Shown one piece after another: positions 15,084 to 28,074 of a stretch of DNA of 64,000 nt (positions are counted from its first letter, which is position 1; the number at the start of each line of letters is the position of its first letter). Below the pieces are notes generated by a model. That model was given only the letters and a program-made list of their open reading frames with translations. It was not told the DNA's origin and searched no databases. The DNA is from Micromonospora sp. DSM 45708 (GTDB taxonomy: Bacteria; Actinomycetota; Actinomycetes; Mycobacteriales; Micromonosporaceae). The stretch covers positions 2,542,001 through 2,606,000 of the forward strand of contig NZ_CP154796.1 of NCBI RefSeq assembly GCF_039566955.1, read 5' to 3'. A program made the position numbers and the translations under genes.

Positions 15084-17458
15084 TGGCAGGCCTCGCAGCT
15101 CTCGGGGTTCTCCAGGGAACAGGCCGACGCCGCGTCGTCGGTGCCGAGCGGGGCGAGCACCGGCGCGACGGTGGCCTGCTGGATCCGGGTCGCCGGACGC
15201 GACCGCAGGTAGTACGTGGTCTTCAGCCCGGCCTTCCAGGCGTACCGGTACATCGAGGAGAGCTTGCCGATGGTCGGCGCGCTCAGGAACAGGTTCAACG
15301 ACTGGGACTGGTCGACGTAGGGCGCCCGCGCGGCGGCCAGGTCGATCAGCGCCCGCTGCGGCAGCTCCCACGCGGTCCGGAACAGCTCCCGCACCTCGGC
15401 GGGCAGCTCGGTGATGCCCTGCACCGAGCCCTCGGCCCGCTTGATCCGGTCGCGGACCTGCGGCGTCCACAGCCCACGTGCCTTCAGCTCCCGCACCAGG
15501 TACGTGTTGACCTGGAGGAACTCGCCGGACATGGTCTCGCGCTTGAACAGGTTCGACACCTGCGGCTCGATGCACTCGTAGCAGCCGGCGATCGAGGCGA
15601 TGGTGGCGGTCGGCGCGATGGCCACCAGCAGCGAGTTGCGCAGCCCGTGCGCGGCGATCCGCGCCCGCAGCGCCGCCCACCGGTCGACCTGGGTCGGCGT
15701 CGCGCCCCACAGGTCCGGGTGCAGGTCGCCCTTCGCGGCGCGGGTCCGGTCGTACGCCGGATGCGGCCCGAACCGCTCGGCCAGCCCGGCGGAGGTCTCC
15801 AGCGCGGTCAGCAGGATCTCCTCCTGCACCCGGGTGGACAGCTCCCGCGCCGCGGGTGAGTCGAACGGCAGGCGCAGCGTGAACAAGGCGTCCTGGAGGC
15901 CCATCAGCCCGAGCCCGACCGGCCGCCAGCGCGGGTTCGACGCCGCCGCCTGCGCGGCCGGGTAGTAGTTGATGTCGATCACCCGGTCCAGGAACACCAC
16001 CGCGGTGCGCACCGTGGCCCGCAGTTTCTCCCAGTCGACGCCGTCGGCGGTGACGTGCGCGCCGAGGTTCACCGAGCCGAGGTTGCAGACCGCGGTCTCG
16101 GCGTCGTCGTTGACCTCCAGGATCTCGGTGCACAGGTTGGACAGGTGGATGACGTCGCCCGGCTCGCCGGTCTGGTTGGACAGCCGGTTCGCGGCGTCCT
16201 TGAACGTCATCCACCCGTTGCCGGTCTGCGCGAGCGTGCGCATCATCCGCCCGTACAGGTCACGGGCCCGGACCGTGCGGACCGCCTTCTTCTCGGCCGC
16301 CCGGTACGCGGCGTCGAACGCCTCGCCGTACAGGTCGGGCAGCTCCGGCGCGTCGGAGGGGTCGATCAGCGACCAGTCGTCGTCGGCCTCGACCCGGCGC
16401 ATGAACTCGTCCGGGATCCAGTTGGCCAGGTTGAGGTTGTGCGTACGCCGGGACTCCTCGCCGGTGTTGTCCCGCAGCTCCAGGAACTCCTCCACGTCCG
16501 GGTGCCACGGCTCCAGGTAGACGCAGGCCGCCCCCTTGCGCCGGCCGCCCTGGTTCACCGCCGCCACCCCGGCGTCGAGCGTCTTCAGGAACGGCACGAT
16601 GCCGTTCGACCGCCCGTTCGTGCCCCGGATCAGCGCGCCCCGGCCACGCACCCGCGACCACGAGATGCCGATGCCGCCGGAGAACTTCGACAGCTTCGCG
16701 ACCTGGTGGTAGCGCTCGTAGATGGAGTCCAGCTCGTCGCGGGGCGAGTCCACCAGGAAGCACGACGACATCTGGGTGTGCCGGGTGCCCGAGTTGAACA
16801 GCGTGGGGGAGCTGGGCAGGTAGGCCAGGCTGGACATCAGCCGGTAGAGGCCGACCGCCTCGGCCGGGGTGTGCGACAGCCCGCAGGCCACCCGCAGCAG
16901 CCAGTACTGCGGGGTCTCCACCACCAGCCGCGACTCCGGGTGCCGCAGCAGGTAGCGGTCCGCCACCGTACGCAGTCCGAAGTACTCGAACCGCAGGTCA
17001 CCGGCCGGGTCCACGGCGTCGTCGAGCGCGTCGGCGTGGCGGGCCACGAACGCGGCGGTGTCGTCGCCGATCAGGCCCAGCCCGTGCGCGTACGCGATCG
17101 ACTCGCTGAAGCGCGTCACCTGCTGCCCGCGGACCTCCTCGTCCACGTACGCGGCCAGCAGCCGGGCCGCCAACCGGGAATACTGCGGCTCCTCGCCGAT
17201 CAGCTCCGCCGCGGTCTGGATCGACAACCGGTCCAGCTCCGCGGTGCTCGCCCCGTCGTAGAGGCCGCTGATGGTCCTGGTGGCGACCCGCAGCGGATCG
17301 ACCTCGTCCAGGTCGGCGACCCAACGCTCGACCGCCCGCACGATCCGGTTGACGTCGACCGGCTCGGTGTCGCCGTCACGCTTGCGGACCCGCATCGCCA
17401 GCCGGCGCTGCTCCGGCCCGGCGGCACCGGACCGGGGACTCTCCTGCACGACCGTCAT
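15080..17458 (-). CDS. nrdA: Class Ia ribonucleotide reductase, large (catalytic) subunit
   Basis: A 792-aa catalytic subunit. Residues about 22-110 are an ATP-cone (MRVRKRDGDTEPVDVNRI), the allosteric activity site. The barrel contains the redox cysteines (SSCFLVDSPRD and CNLGSVNLGAH), the finger-loop region NLCTEILEV, and the C-terminal tail CSLENPESCEACQ carries the Cys pair that re-reduces the active site. ATG at 17458 follows GAGGGAGAGG. An in-frame open extension to 17635 is not coding: it runs through the cobalamin riboswitch. The gene sits behind two NrdR boxes and the riboswitch, so it should be repressed by NrdR-ATP/dATP and by adenosylcobalamin. This implies that a B12-dependent class II reductase exists elsewhere in the genome. 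Confidence 0.96.
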   Translation of the reverse strand: MTVVQESPRSGAAGPEQRRLAMRVRKRDGDTEPVDVNRIVRAVERWVADLDEVDPLRVATRTISGLYDGASTAELDRLSIQTAAELIGEEPQYSRLAARLLAAYVDEEVRGQQVTRFSESIAYAHGLGLIGDDTAAFVARHADALDDAVDPAGDLRFEYFGLRTVADRYLLRHPESRLVVETPQYWLLRVACGLSHTPAEAVGLYRLMSSLAYLPSSPTLFNSGTRHTQMSSCFLVDSPRDELDSIYERYHQVAKLSKFSGGIGISWSRVRGRGALIRGTNGRSNGIVPFLKTLDAGVAAVNQGGRRKGAACVYLEPWHPDVEEFLELRDNTGEESRRTHNLNLANWIPDEFMRRVEADDDWSLIDPSDAPELPDLYGEAFDAAYRAAEKKAVRTVRARDLYGRMMRTLAQTGNGWMTFKDAANRLSNQTGEPGDVIHLSNLCTEILEVNDDAETAVCNLGSVNLGAHVTADGVDWEKLRATVRTAVVFLDRVIDINYYPAAQAAASNPRWRPVGLGLMGLQDALFTLRLPFDSPAARELSTRVQEEILLTALETSAGLAERFGPHPAYDRTRAAKGDLHPDLWGATPTQVDRWAALRARIAAHGLRNSLLVAIAPTATIASIAGCYECIEPQVSNLFKRETMSGEFLQVNTYLVRELKARGLWTPQVRDRIKRAEGSVQGITELPAEVRELFRTAWELPQRALIDLAAARAPYVDQSQSLNLFLSAPTIGKLSSMYRYAWKAGLKTTYYLRSRPATRIQQATVAPVLAPLGTDDAASACSLENPESCEACQ

Positions 17459-17594
17459 GACCTCTCCCTCGCTGTCACCGATGGCCTCGGCCGGCGGGGG
17501 AACGCCAACGGACACGGCACGCAGGGCCGGCCCGGCTGCTGGCGTCGGTCGTCCCGCGCGACCTTCGACCGCCGCGCGCGGTGGCGCACGGCGC

Positions 17595-17773
17595 GCTGGC
17601 AGGTCTTCGGACTCGCGGGCCTGACACGAGGTCACCTACTGGCCGTCGCTTCCCAGGCCGGTGGCCCAGTGCTGATGACGGCGGTCGTTCCCACTCACCG
17701 CTGCGGGGCAGTCCCGGATTTCCACCGGGTTCCCTCTTGCCTCGACCGCGCCCGGGGGCGCGGCCGAACCAGC
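17595..17773 (-). ncRNA. Cobalamin (adenosylcobalamin) riboswitch controlling nrdAB
   Basis: Read on the minus strand, the leader contains the conserved cobalamin aptamer pieces in order: AGAGGGAACCCGGTGGAAA, then CCGGGACTGCCCCGCAGCGG, GTGAGTGGGAA, the B12-box region GACGGCCAGTAGG, and the closing CGAAGACCTGCCAGC. P1 pairs GCTGG near 17773 with CCAGC at 17595-17599. The aptamer is followed by a GC-rich expression platform and then the nrdA start codon. B12 binding should lower nrdAB expression, as reported for Streptomyces coelicolor nrdABS. Confidence 0.93.
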
Positions 17774-17780
17774 TGCGGAG

Positions 17781-17828
17781 ACACCATATATGGCGGTGAT
17801 GGCCGGTGGGCAACACCAGATGTCGGGT
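17781..17828 (-). promoter_or_regulatory. Paired NrdR boxes upstream of nrdAB
   Basis: Two 16-bp sites, ACACCATATATGGCGG (17781-17796) and ACACCAGATGTCGGGT (17813-17828), are 32 bp apart start to start, three helical turns. Both fit the NrdR consensus acaCwwtATaTwwGtgt; the first has a perfect CCATATATGG core. They lie immediately upstream of the riboswitch, where the nrdA promoter must be, and 28 bp past the 3' end of the P450 gene. Confidence 0.75.
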
Positions 17829-17855
17829 CCGCGTGTCGCGTGCGTCTCATCGCGA

Positions 17856-19079
17856 CTACCAGGTGACCGGCAACCCGGCCGGACCGAGGATGGCGTGGCC
17901 CGGCTTCCACGGCACCTCGTCCGGCGGCACCGCGAGGCGCAGGCCGGGCAGCTCCCGCAGCAGCAGGCCGAGCGCGGTGCGGACCTCCAGCGCGCCCAGG
18001 TGGGCCCCGATGCAGTAGTGCGGGCCGTGCCCGAAGGACAGGTGCGGGGTGGGCGTCCGGTCGAAGTCCATCCGTTCCGGGTCCGGGAACACCGCCGGGT
18101 CGCGGTTGGCGGCGTCGTGCGAGGGGACCACGATGTCGCCCTCGGCCAGTCGGGCGCCGCTGGGCAGCGTCACGTCCGCCATCACCCGTCTCGGCATCTC
18201 GTCGCCGTTGGCGGTGGAGTGCAGCCGCTCCAGCTCGGTGACCGCGCCGTCCAACCGGTCCGGGTGCGCGACCAGGTACGACCAACCGGTGCCCTCCGGC
18301 CCGTACGGCTCGGTCCGGAGCACGTGGACGAACGTGGCGATCGAGCTGGCCGTGGTCTCCCACCCGCCCACCACCAGCGAGATCGGCAGTTTGATCTGGA
18401 CGTCCACCGGCTGGTCGGCGGCGGCGGTCGCGATCCGGCCGAGCAGGTCGTCGCCCGGCCGGCCGCGTCGTTGTTCGAGCTGGCCCCACAGGTAGCCGCC
18501 CATCTCCTCGGCCGACCGGGCCGCCTCCTCCCGGCTCAGGTCGCCCGCGCCGAGGAACATGTCGCCCCACCGGCGGAACCGCATCCGGTCGTCGGCCGGC
18601 AGCCCGAGCAGGTCGCAGATCACGTCCAGCGCGAACGGGACCGCGAAGTCCCGGACCAGGTCGGCCGGGGCGCCCCGGCCCACCATCGCGGCCAGCCGCT
18701 CCTCGGCCGCGGCCCGTACCGCGTCGCGCAGCTCGTCGACGGCCGGCCGGGTGAACGCGTCCTTCACGGTGCCGCGCACCCGGGCGTGTTCGGCCCCGTC
18801 CATGCCGAGCATGGTGCCGGCCACGTCGACCTCGTCGGCGTACGCGGCGGCGGCCCGGGAGAAGACGTCCTGCCGGCGCAGCACCTCGCGCACGTCGGCG
18901 TACCGGCAGATCAGCAACGCCGGCACCGGCTCGCCGCCGACCCGGCGCACGATCGGCACCACGCCGGAGCCGGCGGCGAACCGGGCGTAGTCGGGGTGCT
19001 TGTGCGGGCCGGGTGGCCGGTTGACGCCGTCGGCGTCCTGGTAGAAGGGGTGGGGCCGGCGGGCATCGATGTCCGTCAT
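17856..19079 (-). CDS. Cytochrome P450
   Basis: A 407-aa soluble bacterial P450. The heme-binding loop FGHGPHYCIGAHL contains the proximal Cys. The I-helix oxygen-activation motif is GGWETTAS, in which the usual acid-alcohol pair is present (E-T-T), and ELERL gives the K-helix ExxR. No redox partner gene (ferredoxin or reductase) is adjacent. The next upstream gene is transcribed in the same direction but the 73-bp gap and different theme do not suggest a pathway. Its 3' end abuts the nrd regulatory region. Substrate unknown; many such P450s act in secondary metabolism. Confidence 0.93.
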   Translation of the reverse strand: MTDIDARRPHPFYQDADGVNRPPGPHKHPDYARFAAGSGVVPIVRRVGGEPVPALLICRYADVREVLRRQDVFSRAAAAYADEVDVAGTMLGMDGAEHARVRGTVKDAFTRPAVDELRDAVRAAAEERLAAMVGRGAPADLVRDFAVPFALDVICDLLGLPADDRMRFRRWGDMFLGAGDLSREEAARSAEEMGGYLWGQLEQRRGRPGDDLLGRIATAAADQPVDVQIKLPISLVVGGWETTASSIATFVHVLRTEPYGPEGTGWSYLVAHPDRLDGAVTELERLHSTANGDEMPRRVMADVTLPSGARLAEGDIVVPSHDAANRDPAVFPDPERMDFDRTPTPHLSFGHGPHYCIGAHLGALEVRTALGLLLRELPGLRLAVPPDEVPWKPGHAILGPAGLPVTW

Positions 19080-19152
19080 TCGTCCACAGTGCCAGTTCCG
19101 GCCCGGCGGCGGCGCCCCGCTCGTGGGATGCCGGAGTGCCGGGGCCGGATGC

Positions 19153-20166
19153 TCAGCCGGCGGGCCGGCCCGCCGCGCGGGCGCGGCCGTACTCGGCGAG
19201 CGCGTGGAAGGCGGCCTTGGGCGTCCAGGAGCCGTCCGGCAGCACGCGCACGATCCCCCGGGCCGCCAGGTCGTAGTCGTGCTCGGGATCGTCGGTGGTC
19301 GGCAGGTGCCGGTTCGCGAACGTGTAGACGAACGCCGCCTCCACCCCGCCCGCCTCGTAGTCGCGCAGCAGGTCGACGAGGTAGCGGGCCTGGCCCTCCT
19401 CGTCGCGCTCCAGCGTCGCGGTGAGCGTCGCCGCCCGGCCGTGCTCGTCGTAGGTCACCGGCTCCGTCGCGCCCGCGACGTCGGCGGCGCCCCGGTACGT
19501 GCAGCAGCCGAACTCCGTCGCGGCGTACGGCTTGCCCTGTCCGACCGCCGCCGCGAGGCTCTGCGGGAACGCCGCCGCGTTGGTGGCGTCGCGGTAGCCG
19601 GCGTCGCTGGCGATGAGGTCGAACGGCGTCCAGTCGACGTCCTCCAGCGGGATCGAGGCGTATCCGACCGGACCACCGAAGCGCGCCCGCACGGCGGGTA
19701 CCGCTTCGGCGAGGAAGTCGCGCACCGCGGCCCGCGCGACCGGGACCGCCTCCCGCATCCGCATCGGATCGGTGAACAGCGCCAGGCGCTCGGTCAGGTC
19801 GCGGCCGGGCAGGAACCCGTCGGTGAACATGGAGATCTCGGAGCCGGTGAGGTAGACGACGGTGGCGCCCTCGCGCCGCAGCCGTTCGGCCCGTTCGGCG
19901 CCGTCGAGCACGAACGCCATGAGCCCGTCGCGGTCCAGGCCGTTGGTGAACGGGCAGTACCACACCTCCAGCCCCGCCTCGGCCGCCAGCCGCGCGGTCA
20001 GCTCCAGCCGGTCCTGGACGCCGCCGGTGATCCGCACCGCGTCGCAGTGCAGCTCGTCGCGGATGACCCGCAGGTCGCGCCGGACGGTTTCCGGGTCGAA
20101 CGGCTCGTGGGTGGTGGACCCGGCGCTCACGAAGCCGGTGTCGTAGTTCATGCCGAAGACGCGCAT
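19153..20166 (-). CDS. TIM-barrel glycosidase-like protein, function unknown
   Basis: A 337-aa cytoplasmic protein without a signal peptide. Several β/α barrel features are visible: MRVFGMNYDTGF at the start, AVRITGGVQDRLE, LEVWYCPFTNG, PYAATEFGCCTY with a conserved Glu at a strand end, and AAFVYTFANRH. The pattern recalls glycoside-hydrolase clan A folds. Homologues are often labelled abortive-infection proteins, but I see nothing that supports this. ATG at 20166 has AGGGAGGG upstream (an in-frame GTG precedes it at 20169). The gene is divergent from a TetR regulator gene with palindromic operators between them, so it is probably repressed by that regulator and induced by its ligand. Confidence 0.65.
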   Translation of the reverse strand: MRVFGMNYDTGFVSAGSTTHEPFDPETVRRDLRVIRDELHCDAVRITGGVQDRLELTARLAAEAGLEVWYCPFTNGLDRDGLMAFVLDGAERAERLRREGATVVYLTGSEISMFTDGFLPGRDLTERLALFTDPMRMREAVPVARAAVRDFLAEAVPAVRARFGGPVGYASIPLEDVDWTPFDLIASDAGYRDATNAAAFPQSLAAAVGQGKPYAATEFGCCTYRGAADVAGATEPVTYDEHGRAATLTATLERDEEGQARYLVDLLRDYEAGGVEAAFVYTFANRHLPTTDDPEHDYDLAARGIVRVLPDGSWTPKAAFHALAEYGRARAAGRPAG

Positions 20167-20190
20167 CACGCGTTCCCTCCCTGGTTCCAA

Positions 20191-20226
20191 GGTACGTCGC
20201 GTACCCTATAGGGTACGTCGAGTACC
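20191..20226. promoter_or_regulatory. Overlapping palindromic operators between divergent genes
   Basis: The 69-bp divergent intergenic region contains three nested inverted repeats: GGTAC-gtcgc-GTACC (20191-20205), the perfect palindrome GTACCCTATAGGGTAC (20201-20216), and GGGTAC-gtcga-GTACCC (20211-20227). They cover the probable promoters of both genes and fit autoregulation by the TetR protein encoded next to them. Confidence 0.75.
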
Positions 20227-20235
20227 CTGCAAGCC

Positions 20236-20817
20236 ATGGGCACGAGGCGCCGGGGCGAGGAACTGGAACGGGCGATCCTGCACGCCGCCGCGGCGGAACT
20301 ACGCGAGTCCGGATACGCGGGGATGACCATGGACCGGGTCGCCGCCCGCGCCGGAACCAACAAGAACGCCATCTACCGCCGGTGGCCGCACCGGGCGGCG
20401 CTGGGCATCGCGGCGTACCGCCACCTGTCCGACGCCGCCATGCCGAACCCGGACACCGGAACGTTGCGCGGCGACGCGCTGGAGATGCTCCGGCGGGCCA
20501 ACGAGACGTGGGCCTCGCCGCACGGGACGATCCTGCGCGGCCTGCTCGCCGCCGCGGCCGACGACCCGGAGCTGCTCACCCTCATGCGGGAGCGGTCCGG
20601 CGCGGACACCATGGACCGCGCGTGGCTCGGGATGCTGGAACGGGCCGCGACCCGGGGCGAGGCGCCGGCGGCGGCCGTCCGGCCCCGGGTGGCGACGGCG
20701 CCGATGATGCTGCTCCGCGCCGAGTACGCGATGCGCGGCGTCCCCTCGGTGCCCGACGAGGTGCTCGTCGAGATCGTGGACGAGGTGTTCCTGCCCCTGG
20801 TGCGCGGCCACGGCTGA
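20236..20817 (+). CDS. TetR-family transcriptional regulator
   Basis: A 193-aa TetR-type repressor. Residues about 8-55 form the DNA-binding domain (ERAILHAAAAELRESGYAGM, then DRVAARAGTNKNAIYRRWPHR with the recognition helix). The rest is an α-helical ligand-binding and dimerisation domain with no recognisable pocket signature. The start codon lies about 10 bp downstream of a set of palindromes that are the likely operators. The divergently transcribed barrel protein gene is the obvious target. The inducer is unknown. Confidence 0.9.
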   Translation: MGTRRRGEELERAILHAAAAELRESGYAGMTMDRVAARAGTNKNAIYRRWPHRAALGIAAYRHLSDAAMPNPDTGTLRGDALEMLRRANETWASPHGTILRGLLAAAADDPELLTLMRERSGADTMDRAWLGMLERAATRGEAPAAAVRPRVATAPMMLLRAEYAMRGVPSVPDEVLVEIVDEVFLPLVRGHG

Positions 20818-20889
20818 CCCGGCGCCGACCCGTACGGCGTGACCGGTGGCGAGCCGGCGGGGCGTGCCGGCCCGCCATTGGGTTCGCGG

Positions 20890-21282
20890 TCAGCAGTTGC
20901 GCAGCGTCGGGGACTGGTTCAGCAGTTGACCGCGGCTGGAGGTGAACCGGCGGTACGCCTCGGAGCCGGCGGCGGACGGCCGGAACGCCGCCACCCGGTG
21001 ACAGTTCTGGAACGCCAGCCGCACCCCGAAGTGGCGCTCCAGACCGGCGCGGATCGCGTCGCTGGCCAGCGCGCGCAGCAGTTGCCCGCGCTCGGTCTCA
21101 CCCGGCGGCGGGACGACGTTGTCGGCGAAGTCGGCGTCGGACGTCGCCAGGTCGGCGACCACCCGGCCGACGGTCTCCCAGGCGTACGGCAGGGAGTCGC
21201 GGACGCAGGCGACGAACGCCTCCTCGTCGACGGGGCCGGACTCGGCGGCACGGAGCAGGGCGGGCGGAACGGTGAGCGACAT
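20890..21282 (-). CDS. SCO5389-family conserved actinobacterial protein
   Basis: A 130-aa protein that matches the SCO5389 family found widely in actinomycetes. The family core is well preserved: VDEEAFVACVRDSLPYAWE, FADNVVPPP, QLLRALASDAIRAGLERHFG, VRLAFQNCHRVA, and the C-terminal TSSRGQLLNQSP. No enzymatic motif is evident and the biochemical function is unknown to me. ATG at 21282 has GGAGGAGAC directly upstream. A short inverted repeat lies 16-34 bp upstream of the start codon. Confidence 0.85.
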   Translation of the reverse strand: MSLTVPPALLRAAESGPVDEEAFVACVRDSLPYAWETVGRVVADLATSDADFADNVVPPPGETERGQLLRALASDAIRAGLERHFGVRLAFQNCHRVAAFRPSAAGSEAYRRFTSSRGQLLNQSPTLRNC

Positions 21283-21297
21283 GTCTCCTCCACTTCC

Positions 21298-21316
21298 GGA
21301 AACGACAACCGTTTCC
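21298..21316. promoter_or_regulatory. Inverted repeat upstream of the SCO5389-family gene
   Basis: GGAAACG-acaac-CGTTTCC is a 7-bp inverted repeat with a 5-bp spacer located 16 bp upstream of the start codon and next to the Shine-Dalgarno sequence. It could be an operator or a 5' UTR hairpin. No regulator can be assigned. Confidence 0.4.
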
Positions 21317-21381
21317 AATAAGCTGACGTGGGTGAGCACATCACGCACGGTTCGGCCCGGTCAAGCACCGCCACACGCGAA

Positions 21382-21412
21382 GCGGCGGACGGGCCCGAGG
21401 CCCGTCCGCCGC
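21382..21412 (-). terminator. Terminator of the giant carboxylase gene
   Basis: A 14-bp perfect stem (21382-21395 with 21399-21412; arm GCGGCGGACGGGCC) and a 3-nt loop follow the carboxylase stop codon by 18 bp on the minus strand. Confidence 0.85.
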
Positions 21413-21429
21413 CGTCGGCGTGACGCGGG

Positions 21430-26892
<5,463 letters not shown>

Positions 26893-27112
26893 GTGACCGT
26901 CCCCTTCGGTAGACCCACGGTGTTACGCCGGGTGGCGGCGGTGCCCCCCGGCTTGCCTCACCTTTCCTTCTGTCCGCGGGTGGCGCCATGTCGTAATCGC
27001 CGAACCCTGAGCGGCGACCGTTGTAGGAACCACACAAAACTTTTTATGGCAATACGCCGGACAGCGCCGTACCCGAGTGGGTCCGGCGCTGTCCGGCGGT
27101 CGGGAGGGCGGC

Positions 27113-27343
27113 TCAGCCCGGGATCTCCCGGGGATCGCGGCTGCGCGGGTACGTGTTCTTCTCGCCGATCGTGCCGTCCTGCTTCTTGATCACGTGCTCG
27201 GTGCCCCGCTCGGCCGCCATCTCCCGGCCGGCGGCCTCCGCCTCGGCCTTCGTGTCGTGCCGGCTGCTGGCGCGCTCGTTGCCCTCCGGGCGGTTCTTCC
27301 ACTGCCCGTCCTGCTGGTAGGTGTCGATGTCACCCTTCGCCAT
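27113..27343 (-). CDS. DUF2188 domain protein
   Basis: A 76-aa protein of the DUF2188 type: DGQWKNRPEGNERASS, DTKAEAEAAGREMA, then EHVIKKQDGTIGEKNTYP. The fold is a small β-α unit of unknown role; members are frequent in actinomycetes. It is hydrophilic, has no signal peptide and is probably cytoplasmic. The ATG at 27343 has GAGGGAGC upstream. On the coding strand the region just upstream is a long G-rich tract, which may affect its transcription. Confidence 0.85.
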   Translation of the reverse strand: MAKGDIDTYQQDGQWKNRPEGNERASSRHDTKAEAEAAGREMAAERGTEHVIKKQDGTIGEKNTYPRSRDPREIPG

Positions 27344-27377
27344 GTCGTCAGCTCCCTCGATCCGTGGTCGATGACGA

Positions 27378-27656
27378 ATGTCTGCCCCCACCCCCGCCCC
27401 GCTAATCCTCCCGCCCCCTCCCCATCCCTCCCACCCCGCTCCCGCCCCGCACCCCCGCCCCGCCCCGCACCCCCGCCCCGCCCCGCCCCCGCGCCCCCGC
27501 GCCCGCCCCCCGCGCCCGCCCCCCGCGCCCGCCCCCCGCGCCCGCCCCCCGCGCCCGCCCCGCGCCCGCGCCCCCCGCGCTCCCGCCCCGTACCCCCGCC
27601 CCGCCCCCCGCGCCCCCCGCGCCTCCGCCCCCGCGCCCCCCGCCCCCGCCGCTCGC
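27378..27656. repeat. C-rich (G-rich on the opposite strand) low-complexity tract
   Basis: About 280 bp consist almost only of C-runs separated by single G, A or T on the + strand. The minus strand therefore carries dozens of G-runs of three to six bases, a strong G-quadruplex candidate, and it lies directly upstream of the DUF2188 gene. Translations of this stretch are Pro/Ala/Arg-only and not genes. With the sequence up to 28074 it makes a 731-bp region where I see no gene. Confidence 0.85.
27499..27561. repeat. 13-bp perfect tandem repeat inside the C-rich tract
   Basis: GCGCCCGCCCCCC is repeated exactly four times (27499-27511, 27512-27524, 27525-27537, 27538-27550) with a shortened fifth copy to 27561. 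This is a variable-number repeat candidate. Confidence 0.85.
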
Positions 27657-27657
27657 A

Positions 27658-27711
27658 GATTCACGGAAAGAGTGGCCATTGCCGCCGGAATAGCCACTCT
27701 TTCCGTGAATC
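27658..27711. terminator. 19-bp perfect inverted repeat, lower in GC than its surroundings
   Basis: GATTCACGGAAAGAGTGGC (27658-27676) pairs perfectly with GCCACTCTTTCCGTGAATC (27693-27711) around a 16-nt loop. It stands at the edge of the C-rich tract, far from any stop codon, and its base composition differs from the neighbourhood. It may be a terminator, an RNA element or a dispersed repeat; position alone does not decide. Confidence 0.5.
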
Positions 27712-27842
27712 AGGCGTCCGTGGGCGGGTGGGTGGGTGGCGGGGGCGTGGGAGGGAGGCGTGATTTTGCGGGGTGTCGATCTCGTCCCGGCATCTGGTCG
27801 GCGGCCCGTGGCAGGGGACCGGCGAGGGTGACGCGGATCGCG

Positions 27843-27856
27843 TTACTGACCAGTAA
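27843..27856. promoter_or_regulatory. TTACTG-N2-CAGTAA palindrome
   Basis: A perfect 6+6 bp palindrome with a 2-bp centre lies 219 bp upstream of the protease start codon. It resembles TetR-family operators. No regulator gene is adjacent, so the role is open. Confidence 0.35.
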
Positions 27857-28074
27857 GGACGCGCGTGAATGCCGCCAACCGCCCGAGTCGTCGTCGATCG
27901 GTCCTACCCGACCCAAGTGCTGAGATCGGGGCTAGTCGGCGCAAGCGGAACTCTTGCCATCAATGACAAACGTGTGACAACTTCGACGAAGCCCGATCGG
28001 TCGCGCCTCACCGGCCGAACGGCTGCCCGGGGCTGCCGAAAGGCCGCCCGTGCTCAGCTCCAGGAGGTATCCAT

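Noticed and set aside
17458..17635. In-frame extension of nrdA by 59 codons
   Set aside because: The stretch overlaps the cobalamin riboswitch, and the ATG at 17458 has a strong Shine-Dalgarno sequence; the extra residues do not match the NrdA family.
19153..20166. Abortive-infection (phage defence) protein
   Set aside because: No Abi, CPBP or nucleotidyltransferase motif is present; sequence features fit a TIM-barrel hydrolase-like protein and the neighbours are not defence genes.
27499..27561. CRISPR-like array
   Set aside because: The 13-bp units are directly adjacent without spacers and there are no cas genes; it is a simple tandem repeat.
27378..27923. Proline-rich open frames in the C-rich tract
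   Set aside because: They encode only Pro/Ala/Arg low-complexity sequence in several frames at once, without start signals or any family motif.
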